A DNA stretch of 64,000 nt from Streptomyces zhihengii (GCF_016919245.1 NZ_JAFEJA010000001.1:868001-932000); one strand, 5' to 3'; shown: positions 19,505 through 28,262, counted from the first letter of the stretch. The notes: a model not told the origin generated them from the letters alone. A program made the numbers and translations.

Positions 19505-20002
19505 TCAGACCTGACCGCTGACCGTACGGCGGCGACGGGCGATGAAGATGCTTCCGCCCACCGCGGCCGTGGCGACGAGACCGGCACCGATGGCCATCTC
19601 GGTGCTGGTGGGGCCGATGGAACCGCCGAGGCCGCCCTGGGCGCCCCGTGCGGGCAGCACGTTGAAGGAGGCGCTCGCGGTCTGCGAGCTGTCGTTGCAC
19701 CGCACCGTCAGGTGGTAGCTGCCGGGCGCGGCGCTGTTGCGGACGCGGGCGGTGGCCGTGGACTCCCCGCCGCGGTCGCCGCGCGGGGAGAGGGTGGCGT
19801 CGGGGAAGGCGTTCGAGCTGACGGTGCCACCGCGGCGGCATCCGTCGACAGTGATCGTCAGGGTGCCCCCGGGGAAGACCGAGGAGGGGCTGACTTGGAC
19901 GTTCCTCGGGCCGTCCCCACCGCCGGCGGCGGCCAGTGGAGCGCTGAGCCCGACGGCCGCGAAAGCGGTCGCGGTCACCGCGAGAGCGCGGATAGCACGC
20001 AT
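19505..20002 (-). CDS. Secreted surface protein, paralog B, with C-terminal membrane tail
   Basis: 165 aa. The signal peptide begins MRAIRALAVTATAFAAVGLS. The mature part has an Ig-like domain with VQVSPSSVFPGGTLTITVDG and two cysteines (GCRRGG, VRCNDSS), matching paralog A (VTPSTVSAGGRVTLTAGG). The C-terminal tail reads LPARGAQGGLGGSIG, a spacer, a hydrophobic helix ending GGSIFIA and then RRRR. The LPxxG-like element and GG-GGSI motif, shared with paralog A, resemble a sorting signal. ATG at 20002 with CTGGAGG seven bases upstream. Convergent with paralog A and divergent from the sortase. Function unknown. Confidence 0.8.
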   Translation of the reverse strand: MRAIRALAVTATAFAAVGLSAPLAAAGGGDGPRNVQVSPSSVFPGGTLTITVDGCRRGGTVSSNAFPDATLSPRGDRGGESTATARVRNSAAPGSYHLTVRCNDSSQTASASFNVLPARGAQGGLGGSIGPTSTEMAIGAGLVATAAVGGSIFIARRRRTVSGQV

Positions 20003-20278
20003 CGTTGAACCTCCAGCGGAAGACGCTCCGAAGCGGCGCTCCGGGATATTCGACGAGGACGCCTTCCACCAGGAACATTCACCGAGGCTCCCTTTCCTCG
20101 CATTTCGGGCTTGGGCCACCCCGGTGAGCCGACACGCCGGGCCGGGCGGTCCCGATCTGACGGAGCCGCAGGTCACAGACCGTCAGACGTCTTATCCGCT
20201 CATTACTCGGATGGGTCATCCCGACTGGCCCCGCCACCCGTTCGCCCTTCCCTGATCGCCGCCCCGGGCCCGCGTGCT

Positions 20279-20284
20279 TAGCGT
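20279..20284 (+). promoter_or_regulatory. Possible -10 box of leaderless sortase gene
   Basis: TAGCGT six bases before the ATG at 20291, with no ribosome site between them. Confidence 0.35.
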
Positions 20285-20290
20285 GCCTGC

Positions 20291-20962
20291 ATGCGCATTA
20301 AGGGGAGAACCACGAGCCGGGACACGTTCGGCCGGGAGCCCAGACGACGCTCGCCCTGGGGCGTGCTGGCGCTCGTCATGCTCAGCGGGATCGCGCTGAT
20401 GAGGAACGGGGTCGACGTCGGTCTCGGACCGCCGCAGCCGGCCGCGGCGGCGTCGCTCGGCAGTCACACCGGGGAGACCTTCCTGCCGGTGCCGCTCGAA
20501 CCGCTTCCGTACGCCCCGCCCGCCACCGTGCGGGTGCCCTCCATCGACGTCGACGCGCCCGTGATGGACGTCGGTCTCGACGACAAGGGCTGGATCGCGG
20601 CGCCGCCGCCGCAGGACCCCAACCTCGCCGGATGGTTCCAGAACGGCGTGGCACCGGGGCAGCGCGGCACCGCGGTGATCGTGGGCCATGTCGACAACCA
20701 GGCGGGGCCCGCCGTCTTCTACGGCCTCGGTTCGGTCGAGAAGGGGCAGCTCGTCGAGGTCCCCCGGCTGGACGGCCGGGTCGCGGTCTTCGAGGTCTAC
20801 GGCGTGGAGGTCTTCTCCAAGCACGACTTCCCCGGGGTGCGGGTGTACGGCGACACCGGCCAGCCGGAGCTGCGGGTCATCACCTGCGGCGGCGGCTACA
20901 CCAAGGCGGACGGCTACGACGGCAACGTGGTCGTCTTCGCGCGGATGGTCAAGACGCGCTGA
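20291..20962 (+). CDS. Class F sortase
   Basis: Membrane-anchored transpeptidase-like protein, 223 aa. N-terminal cytoplasmic basic stretch, one helix (WGVLALVMLSGIALM, residues 23-37), a Pro/Ala linker, then the sortase beta-barrel: VRVPSIDVDAPVMDVGLDDK, catalytic His133 in VIVGHVDNQAGPAVF, and catalytic Cys199 in LRVITCGGGYTKADGYDGNV. The usual third residue, an arginine a short way after the cysteine, is not obvious; Asp-Gly stands before NVVVFA and the nearest Arg is at 218. No ribosome site is evident; TAGCGT six bases before the ATG suggests a leaderless mRNA. The neighbouring secreted paralogs are its most plausible substrates (inference). Confidence 0.9.
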   Translation: MRIKGRTTSRDTFGREPRRRSPWGVLALVMLSGIALMRNGVDVGLGPPQPAAAASLGSHTGETFLPVPLEPLPYAPPATVRVPSIDVDAPVMDVGLDDKGWIAAPPPQDPNLAGWFQNGVAPGQRGTAVIVGHVDNQAGPAVFYGLGSVEKGQLVEVPRLDGRVAVFEVYGVEVFSKHDFPGVRVYGDTGQPELRVITCGGGYTKADGYDGNVVVFARMVKTR

Positions 20963-20976
20963 GCCGCCCCCCGCTC

Positions 20977-21019
20977 CGGCCGAGGGCCCCCGCGACGGTG
21001 TCGCGGGGGCCCTCGGCCG
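20977..21019. terminator. Bidirectional terminator between sortase and deacetylase
   Basis: Perfect 20-bp inverted repeat (20977-20996 and 21000-21019) with a 3-base loop GGT between convergent stops at 20962 and 21027. Confidence 0.88.
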
Positions 21020-21026
21020 TCCGGGC

Positions 21027-21887
21027 TCAGATGCGGGGCACGGTGATGCGGTAGCCGTCGGCGAGGAGGCGCGGGAGGTAGCGGCGCAGGGCCGCGACGC
21101 TCTGGGAGCGGTTGCCGCCCGCGTCGTGGGAGAGCACCACGACGCCGGGGGCCGCGCCGTCCATGACCCGGCGGACGATCGTGCCGGTGCCGGGCTCGGT
21201 CCAGTCCAGGGTGTCCACCGTCCAGGCGAGCGGTTCCATGCCGAGTGCGGCGCCGATCTCGAAGGAGTGCTTGTTCCAGGCGCCGTAGGGGGCGCGGTAC
21301 CAGCGCGGGGGCGCGCCGACCGTCTTCTCGACGATGTCGCTGGTGCGGCCGAGCTGGCTGCGGATCTCGGACGGCGCGAGGCCCGGCACCAGCGGGTGGG
21401 ACCAGGTGTGGTTGCCGATCAGATGGCCGTCGTCGGCCATCTCGCGCAGCAGGTCGGGGTGGTACTGCGCCATCTCCCCGCAGACGAAGAACATCGCCGG
21501 CACGTCGTGGGCGCGCAGCGTCGCGAGGATGTCGGGGGTGTAGCGCGGGTCGGGGCCGTCGTCGAAGGTGAGCACCATCGTGCGGCCCTCGGCGGGCAGT
21601 TCCAGGAGCGGGCGGGTGCGCACGGGCGGCAGCGCGCGGCGGGTGAACGGGGCCTGCGCGGTCATGGGCTGGAGGCGGTAGGCGGAGGCCGGCCGGGGCC
21701 GGGCGGGGGTGCCGGCCTGCGGTCCCCTGGCGGGCGGCGCCGCCCCGGGTCTGCTGCCGGGCGCGGCGCGCTCGGGCATGCCGGTGCGTTCGGTGGCCAG
21801 CAGGCCGCCGAGGACCGCGGCGCCGGAGAGCGCGGCGGCGACGCGCAGCACGGAGCGGCGCGGAACGAGCAGCTCATCCTTTTTCAT
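21027..21887 (-). CDS. Secreted polysaccharide deacetylase (NodB family), Tat-type signal
   Basis: 286 aa. The N-terminus MKKDELLVPRRSVLRVAAAL is a twin-arginine-type signal. After a Pro/Ala-rich linker comes a carbohydrate esterase 4 domain: motif 1 VLTFDDGPDPRYTPDIL (catalytic Asp and metal Asp), motif 2 GNHTWSHP (metal histidines), motif 3 RAPYGAWN, and later LAWTVDTLDW and VVVLSHDAGG. It probably removes acetyl groups from peptidoglycan or another cell-wall polysaccharide outside the cell. ATG at 21887 is chosen because it gives a normal signal peptide; the ribosome site is weak. Confidence 0.9.
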   Translation of the reverse strand: MKKDELLVPRRSVLRVAAALSGAAVLGGLLATERTGMPERAAPGSRPGAAPPARGPQAGTPARPRPASAYRLQPMTAQAPFTRRALPPVRTRPLLELPAEGRTMVLTFDDGPDPRYTPDILATLRAHDVPAMFFVCGEMAQYHPDLLREMADDGHLIGNHTWSHPLVPGLAPSEIRSQLGRTSDIVEKTVGAPPRWYRAPYGAWNKHSFEIGAALGMEPLAWTVDTLDWTEPGTGTIVRRVMDGAAPGVVVLSHDAGGNRSQSVAALRRYLPRLLADGYRITVPRI

Positions 21888-22011
21888 GGCCCACTGCTCG
21901 CACGGCCGTCGCCCCGTACGTACGACCGACACGGGGACGCCGCGAATTCGACCCGCCTGGAGCAAGGAGCGGGGCGACGGGCCCGGCGGGCCCGCCCGGG
22001 GGCCGGGCGGA

Positions 22012-22017
22012 TAGCCT
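22012..22017 (+). promoter_or_regulatory. Possible -10 box for leaderless usp transcript
   Basis: TAGCCT lies exactly seven bases before the GTG at 22025, with no ribosome site in between. Same spacing as seen at several other starts in this window. Confidence 0.35.
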
Positions 22018-22024
22018 CGAAGGC

Positions 22025-22489
22025 GTGACTCAGCATCAGCCGTCCCCGGGGTTCGAACGCGGCACGGACGGGCCGAAGGTCGTCGTCGTCGGTCTGGACG
22101 GGTCGGACTCGTCGCTGCGGGCCGCCGCCTACGCGAGCGGGCTCGCCCGCCGTCAGGGGGCGCTGCTGGCGATCGTCTACGTGCAGCCGGTGATGCCGGC
22201 GGGCGCGGCGCTCGGGGTGCCGGTGGCCGGCACCACCGAGGAGATCGCGGAGGGGCTGGCCGCCGAGATCCGGACGGCGGCCGAGCGGCTGCGGGGCATC
22301 TGGGACGTGCGCTGGGAGTTCCACACCTTCCGCGGCGACCCGTACACGGGACTGGTCACCGCGGCCGACGAGCTGAAGGCGGACGCCGTGGTGGTGGGCG
22401 CATCGGAGTCGGCGGGGCACCGGATCATCGGGTCGGTCGCGGTCCGTCTCGTCAAGGCGGGCCGCTGGCCGGTGACGGTCGTGCCCTGA
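22025..22489 (+). CDS. Universal stress protein (UspA family)
   Basis: 154 aa, single Usp domain. It begins after a short extension with VVVVGLDGSDSSLRAAAYAS and ends with the nucleotide-binding stretch DAVVVGASESAGHRIIGSVA...RWPVTVVP. The G-2x-G-9x-G(S/T) motif is only partly conserved, so ATP binding is uncertain. GTG start without a ribosome site. By family, it is a cytoplasmic stress-response protein with unknown partner. It is divergent from the deacetylase gene. Confidence 0.9.
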   Translation: MTQHQPSPGFERGTDGPKVVVVGLDGSDSSLRAAAYASGLARRQGALLAIVYVQPVMPAGAALGVPVAGTTEEIAEGLAAEIRTAAERLRGIWDVRWEFHTFRGDPYTGLVTAADELKADAVVVGASESAGHRIIGSVAVRLVKAGRWPVTVVP

Positions 22490-22529
22490 CCGGCGGGCCC
22501 AGCGGCCGCCCACGCCCGTGACCTGGGGC

Positions 22530-23744
22530 TCAGCGGCCCATGACCAGGCCGTCCTCGGCCGCGCCGCGGCCGAGGACGGCCGAGGTGACGGCCGCCAGCG
22601 CGGTGTGGTGCTCCGGCCGGGCGGAGCCCTTCGCGATGACGTCGGAGAGGTTGACGACCCGGCCCGCGGCGGTGTCCATCCACTGCGGGACGTACTCGGC
22701 GCGGGTGACCTCCCAGCGGGCGCCGGGCTTCGCGGGGGGCGAGAAGGTGAAGCGGGCGATCGAGCCCTGGTTGCCCCGGGGGTCCTGGACGCCCTCGTAG
22801 TTGATCATCGCGCCGGCGATCTGGTCGCCCATGCCGTAGACGACCCAGGTGCCGCCCACCTTCTCGTACGCCTGCGGGACATGGGCGTGGGTGCCGAGGA
22901 GGAGGTCGATGTCGGGGCGGCCGTCGGTGGCGGCGGCCGTCAGCGCGCGGCCGAGGGAGAGCTGCTGCTCGTCGACGGCGTTCTGCCACTCGGTACCCCA
23001 GTGGAGGCTGACCACGACGACGTCGGCGCCCGCCCGCCGGGCGGCGCGGGCGTCGTCGACGATGCGCTGTTCGTCGATGAGCGCCACGCTCCAGGGCCGG
23101 TCCTCGGGCAGCGGGATGTCGTTGGTGCCGTAGGTGTAGGCGAGCTGGGCCACCTTCGCGCCGCCCGCCGAGAGCCAGGCGGGCCGGCCGGCCTCGCGTT
23201 CCGTGCGGGCCGATCCCGCGTGGGCGACGCCGGCCCGGTCGAGGGCGTCGAGGGTGCGGGCGATGCCCGGGGCGCCGTCGTCGAGGGTGTGGTTGGAGGC
23301 GGTCGAGCAGGAGTCGTAGCCGGTGGCCGCGAGGGCCTCGGCGATCTCGGGCGGGGACTTGAAGGAGGGGTAGCCGCTGTAGTCGCCGTTCGCGCCGTAC
23401 ACCGTCTCCATGTGGCAGATGGCGAGGTCGGCGCGGGAGACGACGGGGGCGACCCCGGCGAGCATGGGGCGGAAGTCGTAGCCGGTGCCGCCGGCGTCGG
23501 CGGCGGCCTGCTGGATGACCGACGCGTGCGGGAGGACGTCTCCGCTGGCGGCCAGGGTGAAGGGGCGTTCGGCGGCACGGGCGCCGCCCGCGGCGGAGGG
23601 GGCCTGCCCCGAGGGGGGCGCGGCCCGGGGCGGGGTCCGCTCCGCGGCGCAGCCGGCGGCGCAGGCCACGGCGGCCAGCGCCGCGCAGACGAGCGCCGCG
23701 CGGCCGGGCCGCCGTCCGCGCCGGGGTCGTGGGGTAGAGGACAT
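22530..23744 (-). CDS. CapA-family metallophosphatase-fold lipoprotein
   Basis: 404 aa. The signal sequence ends in a lipobox (CAAGCAAE), so it should be tethered outside the membrane. The mature domain has the CapA (poly-gamma-glutamate biosynthesis) calcineurin-like motifs: FTLAASGDVLPH, LAICHMETVYG, STASNHTLDDGAPGIARTLD, VVVVSLHWGTEW and LLLGTHAHVPQAYE, with metal-ligand Asp, His and Asn residues in place. Real biochemical function in Streptomyces is unknown. The start is ATG at 23744 with GGAGG nine bases upstream. It is divergent from the sigma-factor gene. Confidence 0.9.
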   Translation of the reverse strand: MSSTPRPRRGRRPGRAALVCAALAAVACAAGCAAERTPPRAAPPSGQAPSAAGGARAAERPFTLAASGDVLPHASVIQQAAADAGGTGYDFRPMLAGVAPVVSRADLAICHMETVYGANGDYSGYPSFKSPPEIAEALAATGYDSCSTASNHTLDDGAPGIARTLDALDRAGVAHAGSARTEREAGRPAWLSAGGAKVAQLAYTYGTNDIPLPEDRPWSVALIDEQRIVDDARAARRAGADVVVVSLHWGTEWQNAVDEQQLSLGRALTAAATDGRPDIDLLLGTHAHVPQAYEKVGGTWVVYGMGDQIAGAMINYEGVQDPRGNQGSIARFTFSPPAKPGARWEVTRAEYVPQWMDTAAGRVVNLSDVIAKGSARPEHHTALAAVTSAVLGRGAAEDGLVMGR

Positions 23745-24085
23745 CGCGAACAGCCTCCGAATGGTCTCAATTGTCAGATTTACCGCATATCGGACTGTTG
23801 ACGAGACAGGGAGGCCGGGCCGAGTCAAGCGACGCAGCCGGGACGTCGCTGCAACGGCCCCCGGCACCGGGCGCACGGCCGCGGCCGGACGGCGGCGGGC
23901 GGCGCGCCCGGCCGACCGCCCGCCGCACGGCCGCCGGTCCGCCACCCCGGCCGACCGCTCACCGCACCACTCGCCGCCCGGTGCGACCGTTCACCGACGA
24001 CCCGGGTACGGCGTCTGTCGCGGCGCGGCCCGATGCGTTCGGATACGCCACGTGACGGCGACCTACGGGTGAAGGGGTGTTGGCA
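23745..24085. other. Gene-free divergent intergenic region, capA-like/ECF sigma
   Basis: 341 bp. The first 60 bases next to capA are unusually AT-rich for this genome (around CAATTGTCAGATTTACCGC) and probably hold its promoter. The middle is very GC-rich with imperfect repeats built on GGCCGACCGC and CCGCCGCACGG. No credible gene was found. Confidence 0.6.
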
Positions 24086-24703
24086 ATGGCGACGGCGACC
24101 GCGACCACCGACGAGAGGGCCATGGCGGAACTCCAGCGCGAGCACGGGCCCGCGCTGCTGAGCTTCCTGCTGGGCCTCACGTACGGGGACCAGCAGCGCG
24201 CCGAGGACCTGCTCCAGGAGACGCTGGTGCGCGCGTGGCAGCACCCCGAGGCGTTCGACGCGCCCTACGAGTCCATGCGCCCCTGGCTGTTCACCGTCGG
24301 ACGCCGCCTCGCCATCGACGCCCGGCGCTCCCGGCTGGCGCGCCCCGCCGAGATAGGCGACGGCGTCCTCGCCACCACACCCGACCCCGCGGACCGCACC
24401 GAGAGCGCGGTCGCCGCGCTCGACGTGCGCGCCGCCGTCGGATCGCTCAGCCCCGAGCACCGCGCCGTGCTGGTGAAGATCTACTTCCACGGGATGAGCG
24501 TCAACGAGGCCGCCGAGGCGCTGGGCATCCCCGCGGGCACCGTGAAGTCGCGCTCCCACTACGCCCTGCGCGCCCTCGCCGGCTGCCTGCCCGGCTACAG
24601 CAGGCGGCCCGTCACAACGGCCCCGCGCACCTCGGTCGTACGCGACTCCCACTCCGGTCACGGCCGCGGCGCGACCGTATGCCGAACGTCACGCCGCAGT
24701 TGA
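24086..24703 (+). CDS. ECF-type RNA polymerase sigma factor
   Basis: 205 aa. Region 2 is visible as LLSFLLGLTYGDQQRAEDLL...RAWQHPEAF and region 4 as SLSPEHRAVLVKIYFHGMSV followed by the helix-turn-helix EAAEALGIPAGTVKSRSHYA. The C-terminal 35 residues are basic and low-complexity. ATG 24086 has GAAGGGG eight bases upstream. No anti-sigma gene is adjacent: the next gene on this strand encodes an unrelated hypothetical protein. A zinc anti-sigma-like protein is encoded 5.8 kb away (30536-31204), but nothing in the sequence links the two. Confidence 0.9.
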   Translation: MATATATTDERAMAELQREHGPALLSFLLGLTYGDQQRAEDLLQETLVRAWQHPEAFDAPYESMRPWLFTVGRRLAIDARRSRLARPAEIGDGVLATTPDPADRTESAVAALDVRAAVGSLSPEHRAVLVKIYFHGMSVNEAAEALGIPAGTVKSRSHYALRALAGCLPGYSRRPVTTAPRTSVVRDSHSGHGRGATVCRTSRRS

Positions 24704-24786
24704 GCGAATCCGGGCCTCCCGCCGTGAGGGACGGTGGAGGCTCGTGCACAGACCCGGAGAACCGACGGCGAGAGTGAGGGGACGGC

Positions 24787-25290
24787 ATGCGGTCCGAGAG
24801 CACCGGCGGGGCGGGGCTCGCCGTCCCGATGGCCTGGCTGTGCGCCGAGTACACGGCCGACGTGATCCTGCGCACCGGCGGCCTGGTGGCCCCCGGCTCC
24901 CTGGAGTTCCGCGCCGGACACCGCGCTCTCGCGCTCACCGTCCACCTGTGCGAGGGCGGCGGCGCCGACACGTTCGCCTCCGGCGGCGCGCAGGACACCG
25001 ACCACTGGCTCGCCCTCACCGCCTGCGGCCACCCCTGGCCCGCGTGGGTGGAGGAGCGGCTCGCCGCCCGCGCCGCCCGCGAGGGACACGACGGCCCCGA
25101 CCTGGCGCTCGCGACGGCGACCTGGCACTGGCTGCGCACGACCGAGGTGTACGCCGCGGACCTCGGGGACCTCGAACCGTGGCACCCGTCCCGCCCGCTC
25201 CCCGGCACGGTCGACGAGAGCAGCAAGGTGTGGACGCCGGCCTGGGAACTTGGCGTCCCGCTCGGCCACCTGGCCGTCCACCTCTGGTGA
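24787..25290 (+). CDS. Hypothetical protein downstream of ECF sigma factor
   Basis: 167 aa, not recognised. It has no signal peptide or membrane helix. Composition is rich in Trp and His (TDHWLALTACGHPWPAWVEE, TATWHWLRTTEVYAAD). It lacks the H-x3-C-x2-C zinc motif of anti-sigma factors. A GAGGGGAC ribosome site lies before the ATG. It begins 83 bp after the sigma-factor stop codon on the same strand, so co-transcription is likely and it may be a regulatory partner, but there is no direct evidence. Codon bias supports it as a real gene. Confidence 0.7.
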   Translation: MRSESTGGAGLAVPMAWLCAEYTADVILRTGGLVAPGSLEFRAGHRALALTVHLCEGGGADTFASGGAQDTDHWLALTACGHPWPAWVEERLAARAAREGHDGPDLALATATWHWLRTTEVYAADLGDLEPWHPSRPLPGTVDESSKVWTPAWELGVPLGHLAVHLW

Positions 25291-25308
25291 GGGGGCCGTG
25301 GCGCCCGG

Positions 25309-26529
25309 TCAGCCCACGACCCGCCGGACGGACGACGAGTGCACGCCCGCGCGGTACTTGGGGATCCTCACGGTGATCTTCATCCCGGCCCCGACGGCCG
25401 TCTCGATCACCAGCCCGTAGTCGTCCCCGTACACCTGGCGCAGCCGCTCGTCGACGTTGAGCAGCCCGATGCCCGAGGCCGTGGTCCCCCGGCCCGCAAG
25501 GATCGCGCGCAGCGCCTCCGGGTCCATGCCGACGCCGTCGTCCTCGATGGTCACCACCGCCTCGGCGCCCGCGTCACGGGCGGCGATGGTGACCCGGCAC
25601 TCGGTGCTCGAATCCTCCAGGCCGTGCTTGACCGCGTTCTCGACCAGCGGCTGGAGGCACAGGAAGGGCAGCGTCACCGGCAGCACCTCCGGGGCGACCT
25701 GGAGGGTGACCTTCAGCCGGTCCCCGAAACGCGCCCCCGCGAGGGCCAGATACTGCTCGATGCAGCGCAGCTCGTCCGCGAGATGGGTGAACTCGCCGTG
25801 CCGGCGGAACGAGTAGCGGGTGAAGTCGGCGAACTCCAGCAGCAGTTCACGGGCCCGCTCCGGATCGGTCCGCACGAACGACGCGATGGCCGCGAGCGAG
25901 TTGAAGATGAAGTGCGGCGAGATCTGGGCCCGCAGCGCACGGATCTCGGCCTCGATCAGCCGGGTGCGCGAACGGTCCAGCTCGGCCAGCTCCAGCTGCA
26001 CCGACACCCAGCGGGCGACCTCCGTCGCCGCCCGCACGAGGACGGCCGACTCCCGCGACCCGTAGGCGACGAGCGTGCCGAGCACCCCCTCCTCGCCGCT
26101 GAGCGGCGCGATCACGAACCAGCGCAGCGGACACTCCAGGTCCGCGCACTCCGAGCGCACGCTCTGGCTGCGCCCGGACCCGAGGACCTCGGCGACCCGC
26201 AGCATCACCTGCTCACGGTGGTGGTCGCCGCCCGGGCCGTCCCAGGCCAGCACACGCTGCCGGTCGGTCAGGCACAGCGCCTCGGTGCCCAGCAGCGAAC
26301 GCAGCCTGCGGGCCGCCTTGCGGGCCGTGTCCTCGGTGAGTCCCGCCCGCAGCGGCGGCGCCGCCAGCGACGCGGTGTGCAGGGTGTGGAAGGTGGCCCG
26401 CTCCACCGGCGTGCCGAGATCCAGGTCGGCCTTCGCGCCGCGCCGGGCGGTGACCCTGCCGCACGCGAACCCGAGCGCGAGCAGGACCGCGCCCGCCGCC
26501 GCGAGCGCCGCCGCCTCCATGCCCGTCAT
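25309..26529 (-). CDS. LytS-type sensor histidine kinase
   Basis: 406 aa. One N-terminal membrane helix (AALAAAGAVLLALGFACG), a GAF-like sensor region (about 60-190), then the His_kinase (LytS) domain with RALRAQISPHFIFNSLAAIA holding the phosphoacceptor His, and an ATPase domain with CLQPLVENAVKHGLEDSST and EDDGVGMDPE. LytS-type kinases pair with LytTR regulators; one is encoded at 29523-30365. The start overlaps the symporter stop codon by four bases (ATGA at 26526-26529), so it is translationally coupled to the transporter, suggesting that it senses the substrate or its transport. Confidence 0.92.
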   Translation of the reverse strand: MTGMEAAALAAAGAVLLALGFACGRVTARRGAKADLDLGTPVERATFHTLHTASLAAPPLRAGLTEDTARKAARRLRSLLGTEALCLTDRQRVLAWDGPGGDHHREQVMLRVAEVLGSGRSQSVRSECADLECPLRWFVIAPLSGEEGVLGTLVAYGSRESAVLVRAATEVARWVSVQLELAELDRSRTRLIEAEIRALRAQISPHFIFNSLAAIASFVRTDPERARELLLEFADFTRYSFRRHGEFTHLADELRCIEQYLALAGARFGDRLKVTLQVAPEVLPVTLPFLCLQPLVENAVKHGLEDSSTECRVTIAARDAGAEAVVTIEDDGVGMDPEALRAILAGRGTTASGIGLLNVDERLRQVYGDDYGLVIETAVGAGMKITVRIPKYRAGVHSSSVRRVVG

Positions 26530-28259
26530 CGCTCCGCCCCTTCCGTCTGCTGCCGTCCGGTGAGGTCCTCGGGAAGGTGCAGCCGGGCCAGGATCGCGGC
26601 GGCCCCGGAGGGTATGTGACGGGGGGTGGCCAGCGAGACGGCCACCATGGTCAGGAATCCGAGCGGCACCGACCACACCGCGGGCCACGCCATCAGCGTG
26701 TGCGCCCACCCCTCGGGCGGCAGGCCCGCCCGGGTCGCCATCACGGCCGTCAGCGCGGCCCCGCCGCCCACCACGAGCCCGGCCGCGGCCCCGGGCGGCG
26801 TCAGCCGCCGCCACCAGATGCCGAGCACCAGCAGCGGGCAGAACGACGACGCCGACACGGCGAACGCCAGCCCGACGGCGTCGGCGACCGGCACGTTGCT
26901 CGTCATCACCGACAGGCACAGCGGCACGGCCACCGCCACCAGCGTCGCCAGCCGGAAGTGCCGCACCCCGCGGGAGGGCAGCACGTCCTGGGTGATCACC
27001 CCCGCCACGGACATGGTCAGCCCCGAGGCCGTCGACAGGAACGCCGCGAACGCTCCGCCCGCGAGCAGCGCGCCCAGCAGCTCCCCGGCCAGGCCGCCGA
27101 CCACCCGCTCGGGCAGCACCAGGACGGCCGCGTCCGCCGCCCCGGTGAGCGCGAGCTCCGGCGCGTACACCCGGCCCAGCGCCCCGTACACCGGCGGCAG
27201 CAGATAGAAGGCGCCGATCAGCCCCAGCACCATCAGGGTGGTGCGCCGGGCCGCGCGTCCGTTGGGGCTGGTGTAGAAGCGGACCGCGACATGGGGCAGC
27301 CCCATGGTCCCGAGGAACGTCGCGAGGATCAGCCCGTACGTCGCGTAGAGCTGGTAGCCGTCCCGGCCGCCCGACAGCGGCTGCGACCAGCTCACCGGAT
27401 CGGTGCCCGACACCGCACGCTCCGGCACCGGGGACCCGGCGGGCAGGCCGAGCTCCGTCCCGGCGTCGATCCGGTGGGTGCCCTCGCCGAGGGTGACGCG
27501 CTCGCCGCGGTACCGCTCGCCGTCAACCGTGCCGGAGACCGTCACCGTCAGCGGGGCGCCGAGGTCGACGCGCACGGTGTCGCCGACCCGGATGTCGGTG
27601 TGCTCCCGCAGCACTGCGGGGGCGTCGAACCGGGCACGCGGAGCGTCGTCGCCCGCCCAGGCGGCCAGCAGGAAGACCGCGGGCACCAGCAGCGCGGTCA
27701 GCTTCAGCCAGTACTGGAACGCCTGGACGAAGGTGATGCTGCGCATCCCGCCGGCCGCGACCGCCCCGGTGACGACGACGGCGACGACCAGGGATCCGAG
27801 CCAGTCCGGCGCGCCGGTCAGGATCTCCAGCGTCAGGCCCGCCCCTTGGAGCTGGGGCAGGAGATAGAGCCAGCCGATCCCGACGACGAAGAGGCTCGCC
27901 AGCCGGCGCACCACCGCGGACTCCAGCCGGGCCTCGGCGAAGTCGGAGAGCGTGTAGGCACCGGAGCGCCGCAGCGGGGCGGCGACGAGCACCAGCAGGA
28001 CGAGATAGCCGGCCGTGTACCCCACGGGGTACCAGAGCATGTCCGGGCCCTGGAGCAGCAGCAGTCCCGCGATCCCGAGGAAGGAGGCGGCGGACAGGTA
28101 CTCGCCGCTGATGGCCGCCGCGTTCAGCCCCGGCCCCACGGTGCGGGAGGCCACGTAGAAGTCGGAGGTGGTGCGGGATATCCGCAGCCCCAGCGCGCCG
28201 ATCAGGACGGTGGCGAGGACCACGACGGTGACGGCGGTCACCGCGTAGGTCTGGTTCAC
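26526..28259 (-). CDS. Sodium:solute symporter (SSS family, acetate/monocarboxylate type)
   Basis: 577 aa membrane protein with about 13 helices. SSS hallmarks: RTVGPGLNAAAISGEYLSAASFLGIAGL at residues 40-67, GGMRSITFVQAFQYWLKLTA, and late helices with SVAGVITQDVLP. A non-membrane insertion of roughly 90 residues (about 205-295) separates helices, as in ActP/MctC-like permeases. DUF485 proteins are known partners of cation-acetate symporters, and one is encoded three bases upstream. GTG start at 28259. Predicted to import acetate, pyruvate or a similar acid with Na+; the exact substrate is inference. Confidence 0.9.
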   Translation of the reverse strand: MNQTYAVTAVTVVVLATVLIGALGLRISRTTSDFYVASRTVGPGLNAAAISGEYLSAASFLGIAGLLLLQGPDMLWYPVGYTAGYLVLLVLVAAPLRRSGAYTLSDFAEARLESAVVRRLASLFVVGIGWLYLLPQLQGAGLTLEILTGAPDWLGSLVVAVVVTGAVAAGGMRSITFVQAFQYWLKLTALLVPAVFLLAAWAGDDAPRARFDAPAVLREHTDIRVGDTVRVDLGAPLTVTVSGTVDGERYRGERVTLGEGTHRIDAGTELGLPAGSPVPERAVSGTDPVSWSQPLSGGRDGYQLYATYGLILATFLGTMGLPHVAVRFYTSPNGRAARRTTLMVLGLIGAFYLLPPVYGALGRVYAPELALTGAADAAVLVLPERVVGGLAGELLGALLAGGAFAAFLSTASGLTMSVAGVITQDVLPSRGVRHFRLATLVAVAVPLCLSVMTSNVPVADAVGLAFAVSASSFCPLLVLGIWWRRLTPPGAAAGLVVGGGAALTAVMATRAGLPPEGWAHTLMAWPAVWSVPLGFLTMVAVSLATPRHIPSGAAAILARLHLPEDLTGRQQTEGAER

Positions 28260-28262
28260 GTG

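Noticed and set aside
26530..26919. Upstream extension of the LytS-type kinase frame
   Set aside because: It lies within the symporter gene in another frame; the ATGA overlap at 26526-26529 gives a natural start.
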